Below are positions 36,067-43,033 of a stretch of 64,000 nucleotides of DNA, piece by piece (within the stretch, counting starts at the first letter, position 1; each line of letters starts with the position of its first letter). This DNA comes from Ardenticatenaceae bacterium (lineage in GTDB: Bacteria; Chloroflexota; Anaerolineae; Promineifilales; Promineifilaceae): positions 186,001-250,000 of the forward strand of contig JACKBU010000004.1 in assembly GCA_020634395.1 (NCBI GenBank). The letters run 5' to 3'. Both the position numbers and the translations under genes were made by a program. The notes below the pieces were generated by a model. It did no database searches. It had not been told where the DNA came from and was given only the letters and a program-made list of their open reading frames with translations.

Positions 36067-36408
36067 ATCTTCTCTTCTACTTTGAGGGGGAATGGGGTAG
36101 TCAATTCTTGCAGTAAGGGGCCAATTCGTTTCAGAACCTGGATATTCACTTGGCCAAATTTCTTGACGATAATGGTTTGAGAGAGCGTATAGATTTTATC
36201 CACGCGAATATGTCCTGGTCGATCGCTCGTTTGTAATGGTGAAGCCGAAATTTGTTTGCAACGGCCGTGATGTCATCGCCACCACAATGACATCAGCGTT
36301 CTGTTGGTTGTATTGATTTGTGGAAATCACGATAACTGGGCGTCGCTTTTGTGCGGACAAATCGGTGAATGGTACAGGAACCAGGACGATGTCACCTTGT
36401 TTAGGCAT
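36063..36408 (-). pseudogene. MazF/PemK-type toxin gene broken by a frameshift
   Basis: The N-terminal part from ATG 36408 is MPKQGDIVLVPVPFTDLSAQKRRPVIVIS, a clear MazF/PemK RNase fold start, and runs to an early stop at 36196. After a one-base shift near 36225-36228 the frame continues GHIRVDKIYTLSQTIIVKKFG, the conserved C-terminal half, ending at 36063. An intact protein would have about 114 residues. As read, the toxin is cut at 71 residues and should be inactive. An ACGGCCGT copy sits in the coding sequence just before the break. The upstream antitoxin gene overlaps the start by eight bases, as in normal toxin-antitoxin pairs. Confidence 0.8.
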
Positions 36409-36622
36409 TATTCCAATCCTCGTCGTCGAGGGGATTGTCCCAAAAGTCCAGGCTGGTTTGAGCAGCATGTGTCAGATCATTGAATGTGTCCGGTTCTTCA
36501 ACGATGAAAACGGTCACATGTGCGCCAGGTAAGAGGGGCACTTGCAGTTCAATTCGGCCATCGGGGTTTACTTCGGCCTGATATTTCAGGGCTTTCTGTG
36601 GAAAATCAGCAAATTTTTCCAT
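36401..36622 (-). CDS. Antitoxin partner of the MazF-type gene
   Basis: The 73-residue protein MEKFADFPQKALKYQAEVNPDGRIELQVPL begins with a short beta region and ends in LDFWDNPLDDEDWNNA. This acidic, Trp-containing tail is typical of antitoxins next to PemK/MazF toxins, where the C-terminus threads over the toxin. The ATG at 36622 has GAGGC upstream. The stop overlaps the toxin start by eight bases. The frame is intact although the toxin frame is not. I cannot name an exact antitoxin family. Confidence 0.75.
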   Translation of the reverse strand: MEKFADFPQKALKYQAEVNPDGRIELQVPLLPGAHVTVFIVEEPDTFNDLTHAAQTSLDFWDNPLDDEDWNNA

Positions 36623-36711
36623 TTTTTGCCTCTTGCCTAACGAAGTCACGGTTGGTAACTATTTTATCCATTCTATCACGACTGATGCGGTAAAAAAACG
36701 TTCAGAATGTG

Positions 36712-37116
36712 TTATTCTAAAACGGCCGTTCCCTCCACCTCAATCAAAAACTCCGGCCGGGCCAGCGACTGCACGCCAATCCAGGTGGTCGCCGGGGGAT
36801 GCTCGCCGGGGAAAAAGGCTTTGAGTCCCTCGCTCACCGGCGCGGTGCGGTCCATCCAGTCATGGACGATGTAGATGCGCAGGGCGACGATGTCGGCTAA
36901 AGTGCCGCCGGCGATGGTAACGGCCGTTTCCACGTTCCGCAAACTTTGCCACACTTGCGCCCGCAAATCATTCTCGCCGATGGTGTTCTGGTGCTCATCC
37001 CAGGCCACCTGCCCGGAAAAGTACACCGTGCGGCTGCCCTGCGCCACCACAATCTGCGAAAAACCAAACTGCAGGCTGTTGAAAAGGGAATCGGGGTTAA
37101 GACTTGTTTTGCTCAT
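36712..37116 (-). CDS. RidA/YjgF family protein
   Basis: The 134-residue protein has the RidA fold: VYFSGQVAWD near the start, NVETAVTIAGGTLADIVALRIYIVHD in the middle and FLIEVEGTAVL at the end. Members of the RidA subfamily hydrolyse reactive enamines and imines. The Arg that binds substrate in RidA (in a P-x-R-S motif) appears to be Thr here (PPATTWIGV), so it probably belongs to a non-canonical Rid subgroup with another role. That point is inference from motif alignment by eye. Confidence 0.9.
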   Translation of the reverse strand: MSKTSLNPDSLFNSLQFGFSQIVVAQGSRTVYFSGQVAWDEHQNTIGENDLRAQVWQSLRNVETAVTIAGGTLADIVALRIYIVHDWMDRTAPVSEGLKAFFPGEHPPATTWIGVQSLARPEFLIEVEGTAVLE

Positions 37117-37120
37117 AATT

Positions 37121-37179
37121 GGAGATTAGAGATTGGAGACTGGAGATTAGAGACTCCCAGTCTCCAGTCTCCAATCTCT
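37121..37179. terminator. Inverted repeat of GGAGACT/GGAGATT words
   Basis: The left arm iterates GGAGATTAGAGATTGGAGAC and the right arm AGTCTCCAGTCTCCAATCTC. It fills the gap between the GNAT stop (37181) and the RidA start (37116). The same word family lies inside the gene at 1267-2601. Confidence 0.7.
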
Positions 37180-37180
37180 C

Positions 37181-38122
37181 TTAAAATACTTTACGCCAGT
37201 AATACGCTTTGTAAATTTCCGTAAAGCCCAGGCTGTTGTACAGAGCGTTGGCCGGGACCATGTCGCCGGTTTCCACGGTAACGTCCACGGCGCCCATGGC
37301 CTTCAGGCGCAGCAGACCTTCCTGCATCAGCGCTTTGCCCAGGCCGCGCTGCTGATGGTCGGGATGGGTGCAGACCGGCTCGAAAATGCCGCGCCGATTC
37401 ATCTCGTCCCAGGGCACGCCCACATAAGCGGCAAAACTGCCGTCTGGCGTTACGGCCACCAGGTCCAGTTCCTGGCGGAAGCTGGGCGCATTGCGTGTAA
37501 ACCACTGGTATTCGGCAGCGTTGTGGAAGTCCCGGCGGAAAGCGGCGTTTAGCAGATCGGCGATTTTTTGGCAGTCATCCAGATCTTCCGGATTGGTGGC
37601 GCGCAGCGTATACCCTTCGGCCAGTTGGGGCTGGGCCAGCGGCTGCTGCCCAAAGCGCAGGTGGCGCAAAACGCCGCCGTAGCTCATCTTTTCATAGCCG
37701 CGCTCGGTCAGTAAACGCTGGCGGTGGGCATCGTACTCGTAGATGAAGAAGTGGAGCTGACGGCCGTTGCCATCTTCCGCCGCTTCGCTCAGGTTGGCTT
37801 CGGTCCACGCTATCATGTCCTCTTCCAAAAAGCGGAAATCTGGGTCGACTTGCAGGTTGGCCCATCCCAGGCCGTCGGGGTTGGCTATGCCGATGAGACG
37901 GCCGTCATCCGTCTCCCACAGCTGGCAGTTCTGGTTCCAGTTCGGACTCCCCGCCTGGTGCGGATGGTAAAAGCGGCGTCCTTCCCAGCGGCGCATGTCC
38001 CAATTGAACCCTGGCGGCGCGGTGCTTACCGTTTCCAGCAGCAGTTGGTGCACTCGCCAGTAATCGTCTTCGTTATCCAGAGGCCGTTGGCGTACAGATA
38101 TTAAATTGCTTGGGGCGATCAT
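37181..38122 (-). CDS. GNAT family N-acetyltransferase, tandem domain
   Basis: The 313-residue protein is a double GNAT. The C-terminal domain has VGVPWDEMNRRGIFEPVCTHPDHQQRGLGKALMQEGL, the acetyl-CoA loop QQRGLGK and NALYNSLGFTEIYKAYYW. The N-terminal domain (about 10-150) is a diverged copy with VDPDFRFLEEDM. The substrate is unknown. ATG 38122 is preceded by GGAAAACATC. It may be cotranscribed with the RidA gene after it, although the spacer hairpin would reduce read-through. Confidence 0.88.
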   Translation of the reverse strand: MIAPSNLISVRQRPLDNEDDYWRVHQLLLETVSTAPPGFNWDMRRWEGRRFYHPHQAGSPNWNQNCQLWETDDGRLIGIANPDGLGWANLQVDPDFRFLEEDMIAWTEANLSEAAEDGNGRQLHFFIYEYDAHRQRLLTERGYEKMSYGGVLRHLRFGQQPLAQPQLAEGYTLRATNPEDLDDCQKIADLLNAAFRRDFHNAAEYQWFTRNAPSFRQELDLVAVTPDGSFAAYVGVPWDEMNRRGIFEPVCTHPDHQQRGLGKALMQEGLLRLKAMGAVDVTVETGDMVPANALYNSLGFTEIYKAYYWRKVF

Positions 38123-38432
38123 GATGTTTTCCTTTTGCGGCCAAAAACAAAGATATGTTTAGCGGGAACTGCAACGTCCAGCCGCAGTGCGATTGTATCA
38201 GGCTGGACGGACTTGTAAATGAAGAAGTTACGCCTTTCACGGTTTGCCGCGCAGCCCGGTCGGAAGAAATCCGGGCCCGGACAAAAACAGCGTTCATCCC
38301 GACAAAAACTGTTTTTGTGCAGTGCTGAATAGGTTATGCCTATATAAAAACAATTTATACATCGACAAAACCTATTCTGCACAAGGCCAAACCGATTTTG
38401 GGGAGTTTAGGGGCGAGGGACTAAAGGGAAAG
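38123..38432. other. A+T-rich spacer with an interrupted inverted repeat
   Basis: The 310-base gap has no gene. GTGCAG-AATAGGTT (38317-38335, with TGCTG inserted after GTGCAG) pairs with AACCTATTCTGCAC (38369-38382). GACAAAAAC is repeated directly at two places near 38280-38310. The region is poorer in G+C than its surroundings. Confidence 0.5.
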
Positions 38433-39086
38433 TTACCACAGGCCTGGCAGCAGCCGCCGCGTGCGTGCGGCGTAGGCCCGGTAACCAGGCAGCGTTTGCT
38501 GCAAGAAAGCATCTTCCCACAGCAGGCGGCGCAAAAACAAAACGATGAGCACGGCCGTTAAAACCAGCGCCCCGTACACATTCAAAATCAACGGCATGCC
38601 CACCACCTGCAGCATATTCCCCAGATACCCGGGGTGGCGAATCCACTGGTACGGTCCTGCTTCTATCACGTCCTGCCCGGCCCACGTTTCGATGTGGCCG
38701 GAAAAATACGGTCCCAGCACGGCCACACTCCACACCCGCAGCCCGATACCTGCGGCGGCCAGGACTGCGCCGGCCGCGGCCACGGCCGTATTCGTGCGCG
38801 GCCAGAGGGCATACAGCAGCAGACTGCCCAGCAGCAGCACCCACCAGCCCAGCGAGAGCCAGTAGCGCAGCGGTTCATGGGCACGCTGCCCGTCGGGCGG
38901 CTGGCTTTGATGGGCGCGCCGCTCGGCCACCAGATAGATCGCCAGCAGCCCGCCATACAGATAGACCTGCCAGGGGGTTAGCTCAGGCCAGCGGCGGATG
39001 AGGGCCACGGCCGTTATCGCCAGCAGCAGCCATAAAAGCACAAACAACAGCCAGTAAACCCGGTGTGGAAATTCAGACTGGGTCAT
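38433..39086 (-). CDS. Isoprenylcysteine carboxyl methyltransferase-like membrane methyltransferase
   Basis: The 217-residue membrane protein has about five helices and ends in the ICMT/PEMT signature: GPYQWIRHPGYLGNMLQVVGMPL, followed by LLWEDAFLQQTLPGYRAYAARTRRLLPGLW. The RHPxY segment binds SAM. Bacterial members methylate lipids or small molecules and their substrates are mostly unknown. Its ATG overlaps the stop of the upstream M50-like gene by 14 bases, so both proteins are coupled and probably work on the same membrane substrate. Confidence 0.85.
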   Translation of the reverse strand: MTQSEFPHRVYWLLFVLLWLLLAITAVALIRRWPELTPWQVYLYGGLLAIYLVAERRAHQSQPPDGQRAHEPLRYWLSLGWWVLLLGSLLLYALWPRTNTAVAAAGAVLAAAGIGLRVWSVAVLGPYFSGHIETWAGQDVIEAGPYQWIRHPGYLGNMLQVVGMPLILNVYGALVLTAVLIVLFLRRLLWEDAFLQQTLPGYRAYAARTRRLLPGLW

Positions 39087-39765
39087 TTGGAGTACGGCCG
39101 TTTGCTGCCCAAAACCGGCGAATGGCCTCGCGCCGCGACCACAACAGCCAGGTGATCACGCCGCTCAACAGCGCCAGGGAAAGAACGCCCGCCTTTTTGA
39201 CCACCGCATTGGCGTCTTCTGGCGTATACCCTTGTTCCACCAGCGTCCACTTCAAAATCACGCCCCCATCCACAATCGGCAGGGGCAGCAGTGCTCCGGT
39301 CAAGATGAAGCCGTGGCTCAGGCAGGCAATGTCCGCCAGTTCGCGGGAGAGCGAATCTGGTGCGGACAGGGCGCGCCACAGCAGGCTGCCCAGCAGACTG
39401 GCCGCGCTGTAAATCGGTCCGCCCAGGCTGCGCTGGCGATGAATGGCCGGGGTTACATCGTTGTTGTTGTACAGCGTGCGCGGCATATCCAGCGACAGCA
39501 GCACCTGATCCATCGGCGCGCCGGCGCGTTTGGCGCTTTCCGTGTGCGCCAGCGCGTGGCCCACGTCGGCCAGAAAGGGGAAAGGCAGGCCCAGCAAGGC
39601 TACCAGCAGGCGCTGCCCCAGGCTGCGTTCCGGCCGACGCTTCCCGGCCAGCCAGGTCAGCATCAGCCACATGGTCGGCGGCGCGATCCAAAAAATCGGC
39701 CGGACGTTGACCGGCACGCCGTTGAAGTGAATAACGGTGCGAGCGTCTGTCAGTTTATGCATCAT
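39073..39765 (-). CDS. M50 (site-2 protease)-like membrane protein with altered active site
   Basis: The 230-residue membrane protein resembles the S2P/M50 core. FPFLADVGHALAHTESAKRAGAPMDQVLL aligns with the HExxH helix, followed by SLGGPIYSAASLLGSLL, and LLPLPIVDGGVIL matches the NxxPxPxxDGG helix. The motif reads A-D-V-G-H where HExGH is expected, so one His is lost and the Glu is Asp. It is probably a non-proteolytic relative. I chose ATG 39765 with AAGGGGAAAG upstream. It is coupled to the methyltransferase gene. Confidence 0.6.
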   Translation of the reverse strand: MMHKLTDARTVIHFNGVPVNVRPIFWIAPPTMWLMLTWLAGKRRPERSLGQRLLVALLGLPFPFLADVGHALAHTESAKRAGAPMDQVLLSLDMPRTLYNNNDVTPAIHRQRSLGGPIYSAASLLGSLLWRALSAPDSLSRELADIACLSHGFILTGALLPLPIVDGGVILKWTLVEQGYTPEDANAVVKKAGVLSLALLSGVITWLLWSRREAIRRFWAANGRTPNDPV

Positions 39766-39791
39766 GGCGTCTTTCCCCTTGTCTGAAGCAA

Positions 39792-39813
39792 AAAGCCCGC
39801 GCAAACGGGCTTT
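39792..39813 (-). terminator. Rho-independent terminator after the OsmC gene
   Basis: AAAGCCCG and CGGGCTTT form an eight-base-pair stem with a six-base loop. On the minus strand it ends in TTTTTGC. It lies 34 bases beyond the OsmC stop and just before the M50-like gene. Confidence 0.75.
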
Positions 39814-39846
39814 AGGCAAACGATAAGTTGGTCGAACGGCGCAGAC

Positions 39847-40242
39847 TTATCCGGCCGTTTGCACAGTTGTCGCCTGAACCTCGATCTGCGGCGGCCGTTC
39901 AAAATGCTTTTTGACGGCACATTGGTCGGCGGCGCGAATGAGGGCCGTCTTGTATTTTTCCGGGAAATCGGGCGGAACCTGGATGTCCAGGTTGACTTTT
40001 GTCACCATGCCGGTCATGGGGTTGACTTGCATGCTCTGCACCAGGCGAATGCCTTCGGCGGGAATGCCGCGCTGGCGGCAGAAGCCCAGCACGTAAATGC
40101 CCGCACAGGTGCCAATGGAAGCCAGAAAAGTGGCAAACGGCGTGGGGGCCGAACTTTGCGGCGGCTGGTCGGTTGGCACGGTGAAGGGGCCAAAATGGGC
40201 GTCTACACGCGCGCCGCCGGGAAAATCGATGATCATCTCCAT
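39847..40242 (-). CDS. OsmC family peroxiredoxin-like protein
   Basis: The 131-residue protein has the two conserved cysteines of OsmC/Ohr: one in FLASIGTCAGIYVLGFC, and the second in QCAVKKHFERPP. Members reduce organic hydroperoxides or act on related small thiol chemistry. The start ATG 40242 follows GGAGG. A terminator is close behind, so it is probably a single-gene unit. It fits with the oxygen-related genes in the window (multicopper oxidase, nth, YggX-like). Confidence 0.88.
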   Translation of the reverse strand: MEMIIDFPGGARVDAHFGPFTVPTDQPPQSSAPTPFATFLASIGTCAGIYVLGFCRQRGIPAEGIRLVQSMQVNPMTGMVTKVNLDIQVPPDFPEKYKTALIRAADQCAVKKHFERPPQIEVQATTVQTAG

Positions 40243-40391
40243 GAAAAAAACCTCCGTTTTTACGGTGTGTAAGTGTATTTAGCCGGTCAGGTGAAACTTT
40301 TACCTTACCGACCTATTATTTAGATTGTCGTAAGCCCGGAAAGTGACAAACGGCCGTTCCCCTCCCGCCAAATGTCATCCAATTGCCCTTC

Positions 40392-41288
40392 TCAGCCGCC
40401 CTGGTTCTCCTGCGTGTAGCGCCAGTCCCAAAACCAGTAAGCCAACCCCTTCCATTGTCCCCAATCGGCAAACGCGGCTTCCACCTCTTTTTGGCCGATG
40501 GGTTCACTGCCGTGCCACTCGTAGGAGACCAGCTTAAAGGCCCAGGAGTCCACGGGTACAAAATCGTAATGGCCCAGCAGCATGAGCAGGCTGGCGGCGG
40601 CGTATGGCCCCACGCCTTTAAGGGCCAGCAGTTGTTTGCGCAAGTCGGCGGTGGGGATAACGGCCGTTTTCCACGCCTCCAGGTCCAATTCACCCGCCGC
40701 TGTACGCTGCGCCAACTCCAGCACGTAGGGCGCGCGGTAGCCCAGCTTGACCGTTTTCCGCAGAACTTCCCCGTCGGCCTGTGCCAGCCGCGCCGGAGTG
40801 GGAAACGCGCGGCGCGCCGGATCGTCCGGCAGGGGCGCGCCAAAGTGGTCCACCAGCCCCTGCACCATGCGGATCGTGCCGCTCCAGGTCGTGTTGGTCG
40901 TCAGGATGGTTTTCACCACGTCCTCAAACACCGTGGCGGAACGCAAAAGCCGCCCTTGCGCTTTCCCTTCGACGTGGGCCAGCTTTGGCTCTCCCCGAGC
41001 AGCGGCGTAAAATTCGGAGAGATCCTGGTGCAGGCCGAGCATCCATTGGACCTTGGCCGATAGTTCGGCCAGGGCGTCGTCGTCGAGACGGCCGTTGCTG
41101 CTGAGCAGCGCGCCGTTCTCCGCCGGAGTGACTGAGAACGCCACCACCGGCCCGGTCTTCAGTTCCAGGCAGTACGTGAAGGAATCGCCATTTTCGCCAC
41201 GGCTGAAGGGCGCAAGCTGCACCCAGCCGTGGGAGCTGATGACAGTGGGCAGCGAATAAGTGGATGAAGCGGAAAACTGAAGTTTCAT
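40392..41288 (-). CDS. DNA-3-methyladenine glycosylase-like protein (AlkA/HhH-GPD)
   Basis: The 298-residue protein has an N-terminal beta domain (about 1-95), then an HhH-GPD domain with VFEDVVKTILTTNTTW, LLALKGVGPYAAASLLMLLG and the catalytic Asp in FVPVDSWAFKL. At the position of the catalytic Lys of OGG1/Nth (G-V-G-x-K) there is Tyr, so it should be monofunctional like AlkA, removing alkylated bases. I chose ATG 41288 with GAGG upstream; the frame continues to 41594 but overlaps the divergent gene at 41394. Confidence 0.87.
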   Translation of the reverse strand: MKLQFSASSTYSLPTVISSHGWVQLAPFSRGENGDSFTYCLELKTGPVVAFSVTPAENGALLSSNGRLDDDALAELSAKVQWMLGLHQDLSEFYAAARGEPKLAHVEGKAQGRLLRSATVFEDVVKTILTTNTTWSGTIRMVQGLVDHFGAPLPDDPARRAFPTPARLAQADGEVLRKTVKLGYRAPYVLELAQRTAAGELDLEAWKTAVIPTADLRKQLLALKGVGPYAAASLLMLLGHYDFVPVDSWAFKLVSYEWHGSEPIGQKEVEAAFADWGQWKGLAYWFWDWRYTQENQGG

Positions 41289-41393
41289 GCGGAGCCTCTT
41301 TTTCAGAAATCCCCGGCTTGCTGCCTGGGGCTGCCATATCTGGCTGAAGACTGGGTAATTGTAACACATCTGTTCTACGATGGAGAGAAAGTT

Positions 41394-41687
41394 ATGAAGC
41401 TTATCGCCATGGAAAGCGAGCTGCCAGGGGCCACGGCCGTGCAGTTTCAGCAGCACAGCCGCGCTGAGGCGCTGCGGGTGTGGGAACTCTACCAGGCAGG
41501 CATCGTGCGCCAGGTCTATTTTCGGGCAGATCGGCCGGAGGCGGTGTTGGTTTTGGAATGCGCCGATGTGGCGGAAGCGGAGTCTGCACTGCAAACGCTG
41601 CCGCTGGTGGCCGCCGGCCTGATCACTTTTGAGATTATTCCGCTGGCGCCGTATCCTGGGTTTGCTCGCCTGTTTGCTGCGGATTAG
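41394..41687 (+). CDS. Small dimeric alpha/beta barrel protein, muconolactone isomerase-like
   Basis: The 97-residue protein MKLIAMESELPGATAVQFQQH... has the beta-alpha-beta pattern of the dimeric alpha/beta barrel fold. It includes VWELYQAGIVRQVYFRADRPEAVLVLECADVAEAESAL and ends PLAPYPGFARLF. Close relatives are annotated as muconolactone-isomerase-like or YciI-like; their reaction is uncertain. ATG 41394 follows GGAGAGAAAGTT. Its 3' end overlaps the convergent formyltransferase gene by 53 bases. Confidence 0.8.
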   Translation: MKLIAMESELPGATAVQFQQHSRAEALRVWELYQAGIVRQVYFRADRPEAVLVLECADVAEAESALQTLPLVAAGLITFEIIPLAPYPGFARLFAAD

Positions 41688-42588
41688 AGCCTGCCGGTAC
41701 GGTCAGAATGCCGGGCGAAAACTGGACGTGGCTGACGGCTCCCTGGCGCACGACAGGCTGCGGCAGTTGGCCGTCAGGCTGGTAGGAAACGGCCGTCTGC
41801 GCCCTTACCAGTTCCTCTGCGGCATGAATGGTGAACGGCCGTCCCCATTCCGCCGCGCCGCGTATGAAGTTGAAGGCGCGCCGCGCCGGCCAGGTGGTAG
41901 GGATGTGAAAATCGGCGGGCCGGGGCGTGGGGGCGGAACGGCCGTTGCCACTTTGCGGCCGTCGGGACAGTGTGTCCTCTTGCAGCCGGGCCAGGGCCTC
42001 GACGAGCAGTTGGCCCCCGGCGTCGGCCAGCAGCTCATCGGCCGCCGCGCCGGAAATGCCATCCGGCAGGGTGAGCGGCGTCTGCAAGACGATGTCGCCC
42101 GTATCCAATCCCTCATCCATAAAGTGCACCGTCACGCCGGTTGCCCGAATTCCTTCCCGAAATGTCCAGAACAGCGGGGCCGGGCCGCGAAAATCGGGCA
42201 GCAGCGAGGGGTGTACATTTAGAAAGCCGTGCCGCGGGATGGCTAAAACGCCGCCTGGAATGCGCCGGTCGAAGCAGGACACGCAGGCTATATCCGGCTG
42301 CAAACCGGCCAGATAGGCGCGGGTATCGCTTGCGTTCAGGTCGCCGATTTCGTACACTGGGATGGACTGCTGCCAGGCGATCGAGACGATGGTGGCGGCG
42401 GCAAAGGGTGTGAGCAGAGGCAGTTGGGAAACGGCCGTCACCGGCTCCACCCTCCGCACCCCCGGCCATTTTTCTGCCGCCGGCACACAAACGGCCGTAA
42501 TCATTACCTCCGCTGCCAGCAATGCCTGCAACGGCCGTCGTGAAAAATCGCCCAACATGCCAAAATACACCACACGCAAATTGTTCAT
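41635..42588 (-). CDS. Methionyl-tRNA formyltransferase homologue
   Basis: The 317-residue protein has the formyltransferase core: Rossmann-like start NNLRVVYFGMLGDFSRRPLQALL, FLNVHPSLLPDFRGPAPLFW with the catalytic Asn and SLLP loop, His in TVHFMDEGLDTGDIVLQ and the Asp after it. A short C-terminal domain (about 235-317) resembles that of Fmt in RAFNFIRG. The N-terminal loop departs from Fmt, so it may be a paralogue acting on another amine. ATG 42588 gives MNNLRVVYFG. It overlaps the convergent barrel gene by 53 bases. Confidence 0.82.
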   Translation of the reverse strand: MNNLRVVYFGMLGDFSRRPLQALLAAEVMITAVCVPAAEKWPGVRRVEPVTAVSQLPLLTPFAAATIVSIAWQQSIPVYEIGDLNASDTRAYLAGLQPDIACVSCFDRRIPGGVLAIPRHGFLNVHPSLLPDFRGPAPLFWTFREGIRATGVTVHFMDEGLDTGDIVLQTPLTLPDGISGAAADELLADAGGQLLVEALARLQEDTLSRRPQSGNGRSAPTPRPADFHIPTTWPARRAFNFIRGAAEWGRPFTIHAAEELVRAQTAVSYQPDGQLPQPVVRQGAVSHVQFSPGILTVPAGSNPQQTGEQTQDTAPAE

Positions 42589-42617
42589 TTGAAGCCCTGC
42601 CCTTCCCATTATATACT
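42589..42617 (+). promoter_or_regulatory. Sigma70-type promoter of the YggX-like gene
   Basis: TTGAAG (42589-42594), a 17-base spacer and TATACT (42612-42617) form a good promoter pointing to the gene at 42663. The -35 box starts right beside the divergent formyltransferase start codon. Confidence 0.65.
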
Positions 42618-42662
42618 TTACCCCACTGAATCCACTGGCACTCACTTCCGTTGGAGAGAAAA

Positions 42663-42968
42663 ATGACCCGAGAAACCAAAACGATTACCGTCGTTCAATG
42701 CGCCAAGCTGAACGCAGAACTGCCCGCCTTATCACGGCCGCCATTTCCCGGCGAGCTTGGTCAGCGCATTTACGAGAATATTTCCCAGTTTGCCTGGAAC
42801 CTGTGGCCGGAACAGGCCACCCTGATTATCAATCATTATGGCCTGAATATGGCCGACCCGCGCGCGCAAGAGATGCTGATGGAGGAGATGGAGCGCTTTT
42901 TCTTCGGCGAAGGCGGCCAGCCGCCGGAAGGTTGGACGCCGCCCTCAGCTGCGCCGCGCAAGAAATGA
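42663..42968 (+). CDS. Fe(II)-trafficking protein YggX family
   Basis: The 101-residue protein matches YggX along its length: VVQCAKLNAELPALSRPPFPGELGQRIYENISQFAWNLWPEQATLIINHYGLNMADPRAQEMLMEEMERFFFG. The family protects Fe-S clusters from oxidative damage and handles labile iron. The conserved Cys near residue 13 is present. ATG 42663 has GGAGAG upstream. It stands just upstream of the radical SAM gene, separated by an inverted repeat, so a functional link with that Fe-S enzyme is possible but not shown. Confidence 0.9.
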   Translation: MTRETKTITVVQCAKLNAELPALSRPPFPGELGQRIYENISQFAWNLWPEQATLIINHYGLNMADPRAQEMLMEEMERFFFGEGGQPPEGWTPPSAAPRKK

Positions 42969-42970
42969 GG

Positions 42971-43023
42971 CGTAAAGCGTGATGCGTAGCGATTTACGCA
43001 TCACGCATCACGCATCACGCTTC
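42971..43023. repeat. Inverted repeat of GATGCGTGATGCG words
   Basis: GCGTAAAGCGTGATGCGTAGC pairs with the iterated TACGCATCACGCATCACGC. It lies between the YggX-like stop (42968) and the radical SAM start (43034). The same words form the repeat at 52995-53048. Confidence 0.7.
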
Positions 43024-43033
43024 AATTCCATCT

